In this document: positions 8,801 to 16,301 of the stretch, one piece after another
Numbering within the stretch: position 1 is the first letter of the stretch
Layout: every line of letters begins with the position of its first letter
Source of the DNA: JAJTFW01 sp964584995
GTDB taxonomy: Bacteria; Bacteroidota; Bacteroidia; AKYH767-A; OLB10
Direction of reading: 5' to 3'
Length of the DNA: 18,847 bases
Assembly: GCA_964584995.1 (NCBI GenBank)
Contig: CAZPCA010000040.1
Span: forward strand, 1-18,847
The notes under the pieces: generated by a model
Told to the model about the DNA's origin: nothing
Databases searched by the model: none
Seen by the model: the letters and a program-made list of their open reading frames with translations, nothing else
Translations under genes and position numbers: made by a program

Positions 8801-10345
8801 ACCTCCTCCGGTAGTTACCTCAGCTATCAATGGTCCAATGCAGTTTCAGGCCCTCAAATCACCATCAGTACAGGTGGCAATTACAGTGTACTTGTAACGG
8901 ACAACAATGGCTGCACCGGCACTTCTGGTGTCGGGGTAACTGAACACCCACTTCCGCTTCCGCAGCTGAGTAACAGTACTCTCTGCGATGGAGCCTCCAC
9001 CTCACTTCAGCCCGGCAACTTTGCCAGCTATGTGTGGTCAGATGGAAGTACGGCCTCCTCCCTGAATGTAAATGCCAGTGGTACCTACCAGGTCACTGTG
9101 ACGGACCAGAACGGATGCAGCAATACAAGCAGTGCGCTGGTCATCATTCAAGCCAACCCAACACCGGTCATCAATGGGAATGCATCCTTGTGTGACGGAC
9201 AAAGCTCCCTGCTGAATGCCGGCAATGGTTATGTAACCTATGCATGGTCAAACGGAGTTAGTGGCAATCCATTAACAGTAAGCACCAGTGGTATCTACTC
9301 CGTGATTGTCAGCGATAATTTAGGATGCACCGGCACTGCCACCTTCTCTGTGCAAGTGAATCCCTTACCGGTAGCACAAGTCAGTGGTGACACTGAATTC
9401 TGTGAGGGGGAATCCACACGTCTGGACGCATTGGCCGGGCAAGGCAACTATCTGTGGTCAACAGGAAGCACCGCCCCATACATCACAACATCGGATGGAG
9501 GCAACTACTCTGTTACCGTCACCAACAGTTTCGGTTGCACCAGCAGCATTGGATTAACCGTCATCGAGCACCCACTACCTATTGCACGCTATATCCCGCA
9601 ACAAAACATCACCTGTGAAGCCATACGGGTGAAATTTGAGAATACCTCCACCTTTGCCAACGGCTCCACTTTCTTCTGGACCTTTGGCGACGGCAGCACC
9701 TCAACAGAAAGGTCGCCCCTACACGAATATGCCGGTCCCGGTGACTACAGTACCAGCCTTCGGATCATCACTCCTGCCGGTTGTACCGACCGCGATACAC
9801 AGCAGATCTCGGTGACCATCCCACCCTTCCCCGAGGCCGACTTCACGCAATCCGCACGTATTGTCAGTATTTTCAATTCAGAAGTCAACTTCAACAACCG
9901 TTCTGTCAATTCAACCCGTTACAAATGGAGTTTCGGTGATGGCCAGTCTTCCGAAGAAGAAAATCCAACGCATGTATTCGACCAGATCGGTACTTTGAAA
10001 ATAAAACTCGCAGCCTTCAACGGAGTGAATTGCCTGGACGAATTCGAGACTAACCTTGAGGTTGTTCCTTTCTTTGTACCCAACGCGTTCACGCCGAACA
10101 ATGATGGTAAAAACGATGTGTTCTTTGATGGCACCCCCGCATTGAATGTCCAATCCTACGACATGACCCTCTTCAACCGATGGGGTCAGGTGATCTATGC
10201 CACGGACAGCTACCTGCGTCCCTGGGATGGTTTCTCCGCTGACGGGCAGCCCGCACCGGAAGGACTCTACACCTACCTTATTCGCATCGTAAGCGGCAAA
10301 GGGAAGTATTACGAATATGCGGGTACATTCTCGCTCATCCGCTAA
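5804..10345 (+). CDS. Giant T9SS-exported repeat protein (choice-of-anchor L, 14 Ig-like repeats, 2 PKD, type B sorting domain)
   Basis: 1513 residues, predicted to be exported and surface-attached or shed. In order: signal peptide (about 1-24, ending SNA before Gln); choice-of-anchor L domain (about 25-265) with the typical SGAVSNAVGPN and ASEEYHDYV...NDVFGFFINGPG; fourteen tandem Ig-like repeats of about 70 residues (roughly 270-1255); two PKD domains (about 1262-1342 and 1343-1420) with FFWTFGDGS and YKWSFGDGQ; and a gliding-motility/CHU_C type B sorting domain (about 1422-1513) with VPNAFTPNNDGKNDVF, LFNRWGQVIY and PAPEGLYTYLIRI. Type B domains direct substrates through the T9SS, typically with a PorP/SprF-like partner; none is encoded here. 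Probably an adhesin or matrix protein; the ligand is unknown. Confidence 0.93.
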   Translation: MEKSLKRVLQILLLVVVAYGESNAQLTVSSAPTPTQLVSNILLGPGVAASNITYSGGATARGSFNCIGACNLGLANGILLTSGAVSNAVGPNNATGAGSPTGAGSDPDLNPLNPGGTAPQDLAKLEFDFTVATDSVRFRYVWASEEYHDYVATACNDVFGFFINGPGIVGKRNIALIPGTTTPITINNVNNGYAPAMTSPTGPCTNCTYFVDNTGGTTIQYDGMTTVLTAATQVCPCETYHIKLAVQDFCDGAFDSGVFLEGNSFQSVGEIPVLATSGQFTQVADTLFMCPGDSIKLEVNACRAPLWSTGDTTNSIWVTQPGVYYTSIANPPLCFAFSALIYVSFTNPNAVLSASGPTALCPGDSVVLSATPGASYLWSNGATTQNITVFNPGNFYCTVSYGGSCTDITDTISVTTLSGQSISIAASGPTTICQGNTLTLTASVPTVSWSTGATTQSITVSTAGTYSVTPTAAGFCPSSTSVSVNVLPNPVVTINGNASICQGASAVLSTSSPFSQYSWSGGQTSATISVSNSGSYSVTVTNASGCTATSSFNLTVLANPIPVIAGDPDFCLGGSSTLTVPSAYTTYQWSTGSNTSSTNVSLPGTYTVTVTDANGCTGSDNQLIVVFNNPLPFISGVTSICQGANANLIANPSGLSYQWSNGSTASSIQPGVAGTYTLTVTDANGCSGTTTQQVNLNNLPVPVITGNLSACQGANSTLGVSGSFSGYQWSDGSTTGTIVVNASGNYQVTVTDANGCTGSTSATFTALPFNNPVISGPTGFCSGTSAVLSLNNTYATYVWSNGSSASTPTMTLGGNYTVTVTAANGCTGTATFNLNAWPLPNTQISGTFTVCQGNTANLTASPAGMNYLWSNGSTSSSIQPANGGAYTLTVTDNNGCSSSTSQQVSVNANPTPVIAGNFTVCQGTNGLLDASSPSLISYNWSNGASTSSIQPSAGGNYSVIVTDVNGCTGSTSQLFTVHPLPVPTISGDLDFCTGDNTTLTSSGSYLSYQWSNAVSGPQITISTGGNYSVLVTDNNGCTGTSGVGVTEHPLPLPQLSNSTLCDGASTSLQPGNFASYVWSDGSTASSLNVNASGTYQVTVTDQNGCSNTSSALVIIQANPTPVINGNASLCDGQSSLLNAGNGYVTYAWSNGVSGNPLTVSTSGIYSVIVSDNLGCTGTATFSVQVNPLPVAQVSGDTEFCEGESTRLDALAGQGNYLWSTGSTAPYITTSDGGNYSVTVTNSFGCTSSIGLTVIEHPLPIARYIPQQNITCEAIRVKFENTSTFANGSTFFWTFGDGSTSTERSPLHEYAGPGDYSTSLRIITPAGCTDRDTQQISVTIPPFPEADFTQSARIVSIFNSEVNFNNRSVNSTRYKWSFGDGQSSEEENPTHVFDQIGTLKIKLAAFNGVNCLDEFETNLEVVPFFVPNAFTPNNDGKNDVFFDGTPALNVQSYDMTLFNRWGQVIYATDSYLRPWDGFSADGQPAPEGLYTYLIRIVSGKGKYYEYAGTFSLIR
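6620..9570 (+). repeat. 14 tandem coding repeats, period 210 bp (70 aa)
   Basis: Taking the TGG codon of the conserved Y-x-W-S-x-G motif as a marker, it occurs at 6722, 6935, 7148, 7358, 7568, 7778, 7988, 8198, 8408, 8621, 8831, 9035, 9245 and 9455. Intervals are 210 bp in nine cases, 213 in three and 204 in one, with a run of five exact 210s between 7148 and 8198. Each unit has a Cys (often CQG) about 18 residues before the Trp, a GxYxVTVTDxNGC stretch ending in a second Cys about 27 residues after it, and a P-x-I-x-G linker. DNA identity between units is well below protein-pattern identity, so the array is old and not freshly amplified. Confidence 0.92.
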
Positions 10346-10370
10346 GCTTTACATTCAGCCATCCAAAGAG

Positions 10371-10398
10371 AAAGCCCCATCGTTTGAAGGGGCTTTTT
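10371..10398 (+). terminator. Intrinsic terminator after the repeat adhesin gene
   Basis: AAAGCCCC (10371-10378) pairs with GGGGCTTT (10389-10396) across a 10-nt loop, running into five Ts. It lies 26 nt after the stop codon at 10345 and separates this gene from the one at 10441. Confidence 0.85.
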
Positions 10399-10440
10399 CG
10401 CTTCAAAACAAAATCAGTAGCTTCGTAGGAAATAGCCACC

Positions 10441-11688
10441 ATGAAAAAAGTCCTCTTCACACTTGTCTGTTTCTTCGTAGTAAACATCGGCGTTGCACAA
10501 AACGGCATCAAGGTGCTCTTCGATGCTCGCAAAGCGCAAATGGCCGGGAATGCCGACTGGGTGATAGATGCGGATGTTTACAACATTGGTACCGGAACCG
10601 GAGGGATAATGCAAACAGGTCGTGGCAATGAAGCCAACCCGCAACGGATACCCACACCGTTGCAAAGCGGTATAAGCAGCACGACGCCTGAGACATTCTG
10701 GAAAGGCGCTTTATCGTCCTGGGCCATTGCCCTCGTCAAAAGAGGTTACACGGTAGAAACATTACCGTTCAACACTTCCATCACCTATGGCAATGCCAGC
10801 AATGCACAGGACCTATCCAATTACAAGGTTTATATATGCGTAGAGCCTAACATCCTGTTTACATCCGCCGAAAAATCTGCCATACTGCAATTTGTACAGA
10901 ATGGTGGTGGATTATTCATGGTAGGAAACCATTTCGGTTCTGACCGCAACAATGACAGTTGGGACGCTCCACGTATTTGGAACGATCTGATGAGCAGTAA
11001 CAGTATTGCAACCAACCCCTTTGGCATCACCTTCGACCTTGTCAATTTTTCGCAGACCACCAGTGCTAAAGCCAACCTTCCTACAAATAGTATCCTTAAT
11101 GGTCCGGCTGGAATCCCACAGCAAATGAAATTCAGCGCCGGTACATCCATGACGCTGAACAAGACCATAAATCCCAATGCACTCGGACTTGTTTTCAAAA
11201 CCGGCTCCTCCACTATCGGAACCACCAATGTCATGTTCGCACAGTCGCGTTATGGCAGCGGAAAAGTAGCCGCCATCGGAGACAGTTCACCTCCTGACGA
11301 TGGCACAGGTGACACCAATGACCAACTATACAACGGATGGTCCGGAGAAGTCAATGGCGATCATAGCAAGATCCTTATCAATGCCACCATCTGGTTATCG
11401 AACAGTGCACCGCGTGAGGGCAGCCAGCAGGAAAAACGGGAAGAACCTCTGATATGGCCGAATCCGTTTGAAAATTCGATTCACATTGCTATGGGACAAG
11501 AGACCAAGGCTGAAACAACGATTTCCCTTTTTGACATCAACGGCCAGCAATTGCACGCTTCCATAATTCCATCCGGCGCTACAGGTGAAAGCCATATTCT
11601 GAATACGGCAGACCTTCCTTCTGGCATCTACATTGTACACATAAACGATGGACAACATCTCTGGTCCAAAAGACTGGTGCGCTTATAG
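10441..11688 (+). CDS. Secreted GATase-fold-like protein with T9SS type A sorting domain
   Basis: 415 residues: signal peptide (about 1-20, ending GVAQ), a globular domain (about 22-330), a short Glu/Lys/Arg-rich linker, and a type A sorting domain (about 337-415; WPNPFENSIHI, LFDINGQQL, LPSGIYIVHI, ending RLVRL). The globular domain begins KVLFDARKAQMAGNADWVID and includes YICVEPNILF, ILQFVQNGGGLFMVGNHFG then DRNNDSWD, and AAIGDSSPPDDGTGD. I recognise this pattern from secreted proteins with a class I glutamine-amidotransferase-like fold, some fused to nuclease or lamin-tail domains. The usual nucleophile Cys of real amidotransferases is absent: the mature protein has a single Cys (about residue 133), not in an elbow motif, so amidotransferase activity is unlikely. 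The Asp/His/Asn-rich motifs could bind metal or ligand. Function unknown. Confidence 0.8.
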   Translation: MKKVLFTLVCFFVVNIGVAQNGIKVLFDARKAQMAGNADWVIDADVYNIGTGTGGIMQTGRGNEANPQRIPTPLQSGISSTTPETFWKGALSSWAIALVKRGYTVETLPFNTSITYGNASNAQDLSNYKVYICVEPNILFTSAEKSAILQFVQNGGGLFMVGNHFGSDRNNDSWDAPRIWNDLMSSNSIATNPFGITFDLVNFSQTTSAKANLPTNSILNGPAGIPQQMKFSAGTSMTLNKTINPNALGLVFKTGSSTIGTTNVMFAQSRYGSGKVAAIGDSSPPDDGTGDTNDQLYNGWSGEVNGDHSKILINATIWLSNSAPREGSQQEKREEPLIWPNPFENSIHIAMGQETKAETTISLFDINGQQLHASIIPSGATGESHILNTADLPSGIYIVHINDGQHLWSKRLVRL

Positions 11689-11738
11689 TTTGATAAGGCA
11701 TTTCGCCCATCTGATTTGTTGCGAATTTTCCAATCGCC

Positions 11739-12687
11739 ATGATACATTTTGTAGAACAGTATTTAAAAAAACAAATCACTTAACAGCAGCCATCCTTTCC
11801 GTCAGGCCAAAGCCATCCGGGCGCTTCGCCTCAAGCTTTACCACCACATAAAAGACTGGTGCTTCATTCTGACAGGCATATTTGCCGCAGCCTTCGGCCT
11901 AGAGAGTTTCCTGATTCCGAACTCTTTCATCGATGGCGGTGCAACCGGTATTTCACTCTTAGTAACCGGACTTTCCGGATTGCCCTTTGCTGTGACACTG
12001 GTGGTTGTCAACACCCCATTTGTGTTCATGGGGTTCAAGGTCATCAGTAAGAGTTTCGCTGTAAAAACAGCCATCTCCATCACCGTACTTGCCTTGGTGA
12101 TGACGGGTCTGAATTTCCCGACCATCACCAATGAAAAAATACTGGTCGCCGTATTCGGTGGCTTTTTTCTGGGTGCTGGCATTGGCCTCGCCATTCGCGG
12201 AGGCAGTGTGATCGATGGCACAGAAGTATTGGCCATCCATCTCAGCAAAAAGTTCAGTACTACAGTGGGTGACATCATCACTTTGCTGAACATCCTGATA
12301 TTTTCCGCTGCGGCCTATTTCCTATCGATAGAGACGGCGATGTACTCCATGATCACCTATTTGTCGGCTTCCAAAACCGTAGACTTTATCGTTGAAGGTA
12401 TCGAAGAGTACATGGGTATCACAATCATCAGTCCGCACAGTAAGGAAATCAGGAAAATGATTACGGACAAAATAGGCCGAGGAGTGACGGTATACAACGG
12501 CAAGAGGGGCTATGGCAAGAAAGGGTATTCGAATGAAATCGACATCGTCTATACCGTCATCACCCGACTGGAAATTTCAAAATTGAATTCCGAAATTCAA
12601 ATCATCGACCCCCATGCTTTCGTAGTCATGAACAGTGTCAAGGGCATTAAAGGAGGTATGGTCAAGAAAAGGCCGTTGAGCCATTAA
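11739..12687 (+). CDS. YitT family membrane protein (DUF161 + DUF2179), frameshifted near the N-terminus
   Basis: Integral membrane protein of the YitT/YpjC family; molecular function not established. The conserved region in the frame ending at 12687 runs from about 11845: CFILTGIFAAAFGLESFLIP, FIDGGATGISLL, several more hydrophobic segments, GGFFLGAGIGLAIRGGSVIDG then TEVLAI, and a C-terminal DUF2179 domain (SPHSKEIRKMI, GRGVTVYNGKRGYGKKGYS, FVVMNSVKGIKGG). This frame has no ATG, GTG or TTG between its upstream stop (11764) and a TTG at 11980, well inside the conserved part. An ATG at 11739 opens another frame (MIHFVEQYLKKQIT) that stops at 11781. The two frames overlap only at 11767-11780, next to a run of seven As (11765-11771). 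Removing one A joins them into a 315-residue protein. Most likely a sequencing error, otherwise a real mutation. Confidence 0.82.
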
Positions 12688-12731
12688 AGATTCAACCTTC
12701 AGAGGCTCCTTATAAGAGTTGTATATTTATT

Positions 12732-15700
12732 CTAATGCACTATAATCCGCTGTCGGATAAGTATCTCTTCCTCACCTACTACGATTGCCGCATAGTTTCC
12801 TGGAGGGAGACATGTTATATCGATGGATTTTTCGGCTTCTCCCTCGAATACGCATCCATCAATCAGCTTTCGTCCGGCCACATCATAAATCATATAGCGG
12901 GCATTCCCATCAATTCCTCTCAGAAATAAAACATTACTGGAAGGTATGGGATAAAACGACACATGATGCTGATCGGTATAAGTCACAGCCTTCCATTCTG
13001 TTTCAGAACTGGCACCGTCGTTATCAATTTGTCGNNNNNNNNNNTCGAATTCGGTAATATGTTAAGCCAATTCTAGGTGAATAATCGGCAAACACATACT
13101 CAGACAATGCAACCGAATTCCCTACGGCGTCAACTAAACCTAATTCATTTACTTCAATAAGGTCAAAACTTTTTTCGATGATAAAATAATCATTGTTTTT
13201 TTCTGAAGCCGTGGACCAAGATAACAGTACGCTTTCAGAAAGGGAGTGGACAGAAAATGATAGCCACTCCACGGGCAGTGGAGATGCTGAATTGGACAAT
13301 GTCCAAATCCGTTGGGCCCCTATCAAAGGCACTGACACCGCATACGCCGACGCAGTTTGACCCGGCAAAGCTGGCTGCCACTTATTGACTGAAGGATCGT
13401 AGTGCTGGGCACGCATGCCACCCGCCACATTGTAAGGAGATATGGGGAGCTCAGAAGCAAAATAACTGAAGGTGACCGTCGCGACAGGAGATGCATTGGT
13501 CTGAACCAGCCAGAACCGATCTACCGTCGCATCCCTGTTATCAGGTGCAAGCCCTATCAGACTGTTCAGATTGCTTACCCCCGAAGGCCACGGAAGATTG
13601 GATGCGGGAGTATTATAAGTAGAAAAACGCATGCTACCTGCATTACCTCCTGACAAGGCATATACAAGTGGAATATATTGTAAATTAGGATGAGCGAAAG
13701 GAACTGTATGCTGTAAACCATTATTACCGATCTGCCAATTAATTGCACCACTGTAGTCGGCCGTTTCAGCTATTATCAAACCAGCTAATCTTGTTATCCC
13801 GCCGGGAGAAGGATTTTCAATGGTGACATCACGTCCGCCATTCAGGACTCCTGAAACCGAATTCGCAAGATTCAATACTCCCTGCGTAAGGCGAAGTTCT
13901 GTTCTGACAAAAACATTACCACTTGCAGTAGGAAGATTCGTTGGGGTTACCCATATACCCGGTAATGATTGGTTTATTTCAAGAATGCCGTATTTATGCT
14001 GCGCTGCAGTAGCAAGCCCCAGATTGATGCCAGTAGCTATCTGGTTCACCGCAGCATAATACTCTAAAACACTGAGCACACCCAGATTGTAATTCATCGC
14101 ACCAGCATTGCTCAAAGCCGCGGTGGCTGAATTATTGTACCATCCCATTGGATGTGCTGTGCGAAGTCTGGCACCATCCAATACTCCAACTCCACTATTT
14201 GCCGCTAACACATTGGAAAATAATTGCGAGGCTCTCAGATCCAAAACAGCTGTATTGCTGACAGTAAAATAATCGGTCCCTGGAATGGAGGATGATGCGA
14301 CCTGGACATTTCCGCTGACCACATCGAGTGTACAGGCGGGCATCACCACCTGTTTTACTTGCTGAATGCCGTGCGTACCGGCTCTAGAGAAACTGATAGT
14401 ACCTTGCCGATTGAAATGCAGAAAACCGAAAATGGGAGATGTTCCAGCTCCGGCCCTTGTCATAGTACCGGTACCAGAAATCGTGTACAATGCACCATTC
14501 AGTCTGATGATATTGACGGCCGTGCAGGTGGCCAAGGTGCTGTAGTTGATGCTACCTGCCGATTGCTGGAAATTACCTTGTATGGTCATCTCAACGGGTA
14601 AGGCCGTCACAATCGATGCATTATTGTACAGATTCAGGGATCCACCGCTTTGATTGTAGTTTCCAGCTACGTTTACAGAGGCTGTTCCTGAACTACCTTT
14701 TATGGAAAATATTCCGCCGGTGATATCCACATTGGCATTGAGCGAAGCTTGTAACCCGCCAGTCTCAGCACTTAAAAAAGTAGTGCCACCTGATATTGTT
14801 ACGTTTCCAGTAGCAGTGAAATTCGTAGCATGACCGTTACCCCCGTAAGCAGGAACCACGTTGAAGTAATTGTTACCGTTTGAGATGGTAAGAGGTCCAT
14901 TGAAAACAATAGTTTCGCTTCCGGTGGCATTGTTGCCATTGAACTCACCGGCAACTGAACCACTGATTATAGTAGAGCCATTTACCTGCATATTTAATTG
15001 CGCAGCGGTGGCGGTTGTGCTCAAGGTGGCCAATCTGTTCATAGCGAAAAGGTCGGTTGCTGCAGCGAATGTTATATTGAGATTACCATTTACGATGAAA
15101 CTGGTAATAGCACCTGATACATTACACGAATAATTTGCCATGAATGTACCACCTGAAAAGGTCACCGAACCGATGGTAAAGGAGGGAGTCGCCGCAGAAA
15201 AGGTCGCTGTATTCTGTATGCCCCTAAAATCGCCTCCTGTGTGCCGCCAATTGCCTGAAATATTGAAAACGGGAATGCCGTCAGCATTGTAGATACCATA
15301 AAAAACACCTGCGGACTGATTCACGGATGACGCATTCAAGGTCATGTTTACATTTTGCTGGTAAACGCCGTAAACAAACGAATTGTTGATGACCTGAACC
15401 GCTCCAGCAACATTGACGATGATATTTCCTGTGCCAGCTTGCTTGAAACGTAAAAAACCATTATCAACCAATAAACTGCCACCGATTACGAATGTTTTGG
15501 CGGCGCTTGCTGTGTCCAAATAGGTTGCACAAACATTGTTTACGGTAAAATTACCTAGAATAGTTCTTGTATACCCTAACCCATTATTATTCCAATAAAA
15601 GTTACCCGGATCCCAACTGAGGATTAGGTTACCGAAATTCGAATTACAGGCATTGATCAGCGATGTGGCATTACTCGACCATTTTTCAACAATAAAATTG

Positions 15701-16104
15701 CTATTGGGTGAAAAAGACTCCGTTCCATTGAAAATTGTTGTAGCGGCCACCTGGTCATTGTTGTGAAAATAGGTGCCTCCATCTAAAATAATAAAGTTAC
15801 CGAAAACCGTCACTGTTTTGTTGGCACCACCTCCTGAGGTTCCGGTCCTAAGCGTACCACCGTTCTGAATAGTAATAGAATTGACACTCGTATTGCCAGT
15901 TACACTGACAGAATGAGTATTGCAGATAAAAACTACATCAGCAGCGCCGGGAACCGTTGCGGCAGCTACGCCGCCACAGGATGCTGTTGACCATGTTGCC
16001 GAAGCACTCCAATTGCCAGTCTGCCGTGAATAATAGGTAGCCGCGGGTAAAATGTACGTCCAAAACAAAGCGATTAAAAAACTCAAAAGGTGCCGAAGAA
16101 TCAT
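12732..16104 (-). CDS. Large secreted beta-rich protein with T9SS type A sorting domain, interrupted by an assembly gap
   Basis: N-terminal signal peptide (MILRHLLSFLIALFWTYILP...), then TYYSRQTGNWSASATWS, a start typical of large Bacteroidota surface proteins, followed by some 800 residues rich in Gly, Asn, Ser and Thr with recurring short strands (GNFxx, GGxF, GNVTISGG), suggesting a beta-helix or stacked beta-sandwich. Near the C-terminus is the Bacteroidota linker PLPVEWLSFSV...LLSWSTASEKNNDYFIIEKS, then YYRIR directly before the N run. On the other side the frame reads RQIDNDG... and continues into a type A sorting domain (FYPIPSSNVLFLRG, IYDVAGRKL, LPPGNYAAIV) ending at 12732. Joining the sides across a shared CGA gives a continuous protein of about 1119 residues. 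Function unknown, probably adhesion or extracellular structure. It is convergent with yitT, with only 44 bp between them. Confidence 0.85.
13035..13044. other. Assembly gap of 10 Ns, probably a join with no missing sequence
   Basis: Ten Ns interrupt the C-terminal part of the secreted protein. The flanks both carry TCG (13032-13034 and 13045-13047). Merging the two copies into one restores the reading frame and produces YYRIRQIDNDG, the standard motif at this point in T9SS cargo proteins. Taken literally, the ten Ns would break the frame. Confidence 0.85.
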
Positions 16105-16301
16105 ATTGCAATTTAATAAGAAACTTCATGTTAAGAACACTAAAAATCCCAACCTATTTATTTTCTTGATGAATGCACCATTTTGGTTAGGGAATGTATT
16201 AAGCAGCACTGACTACTTAAATGACAAACAAACTATCTGAACTGAATTAATAGAGGGTTTTCACAGATTACTGTGATAAATACAGCATATCCTGTGTAAA
16301 A
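16105..16301. other. AT-rich intergenic region with one inverted repeat
   Basis: 197 bp upstream of the secreted protein and downstream of the glucosaminidase gene, both on the minus strand. I find no exact TAnnTTTG on the minus strand; TAGGTTGG (one mismatch) is the closest. A 6-bp inverted repeat TCACAG-ATTA-CTGTGA is at 16261-16276 without a T run on either strand, so it could be a weak terminator hairpin for the glucosaminidase or a protein-binding site. Confidence 0.5.

Noticed and set aside
6620..9570. Regular repeats considered as a CRISPR array or minisatellite
   Set aside because: Units are 210 bp, divergent in DNA, free of stops and encode one conserved protein domain; there are no short identical repeats with unique spacers.
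10418..10425. TAGCTTCG as a promoter for the gene at 10441
   Set aside because: It is one mismatch from TAnnTTTG and has no convincing -33 partner; too weak to annotate, although some promoter is expected after the terminator.
11755..11785. Programmed ribosomal frameshift at the A-run in yitT
   Set aside because: A +1 shift (or -2) is needed, while A-run slippery sites normally give -1. I see no stimulatory hairpin or internal Shine-Dalgarno sequence, and YitT is not known to use recoding. Sequencing error or mutation is simpler.
11648..11851. Open frame of 67 codons spanning the end of the GATase-like gene and the yitT leader
   Set aside because: Its first part is out of frame with the sorting domain and its second part with YitT; no motif or promoter supports it.
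16261..16276. Inverted repeat considered as a CRP/FNR-type operator
   Set aside because: CRP sites read TGTGA-N6-TCACA; here the half-sites are in the opposite order (TCACAG...CTGTGA).
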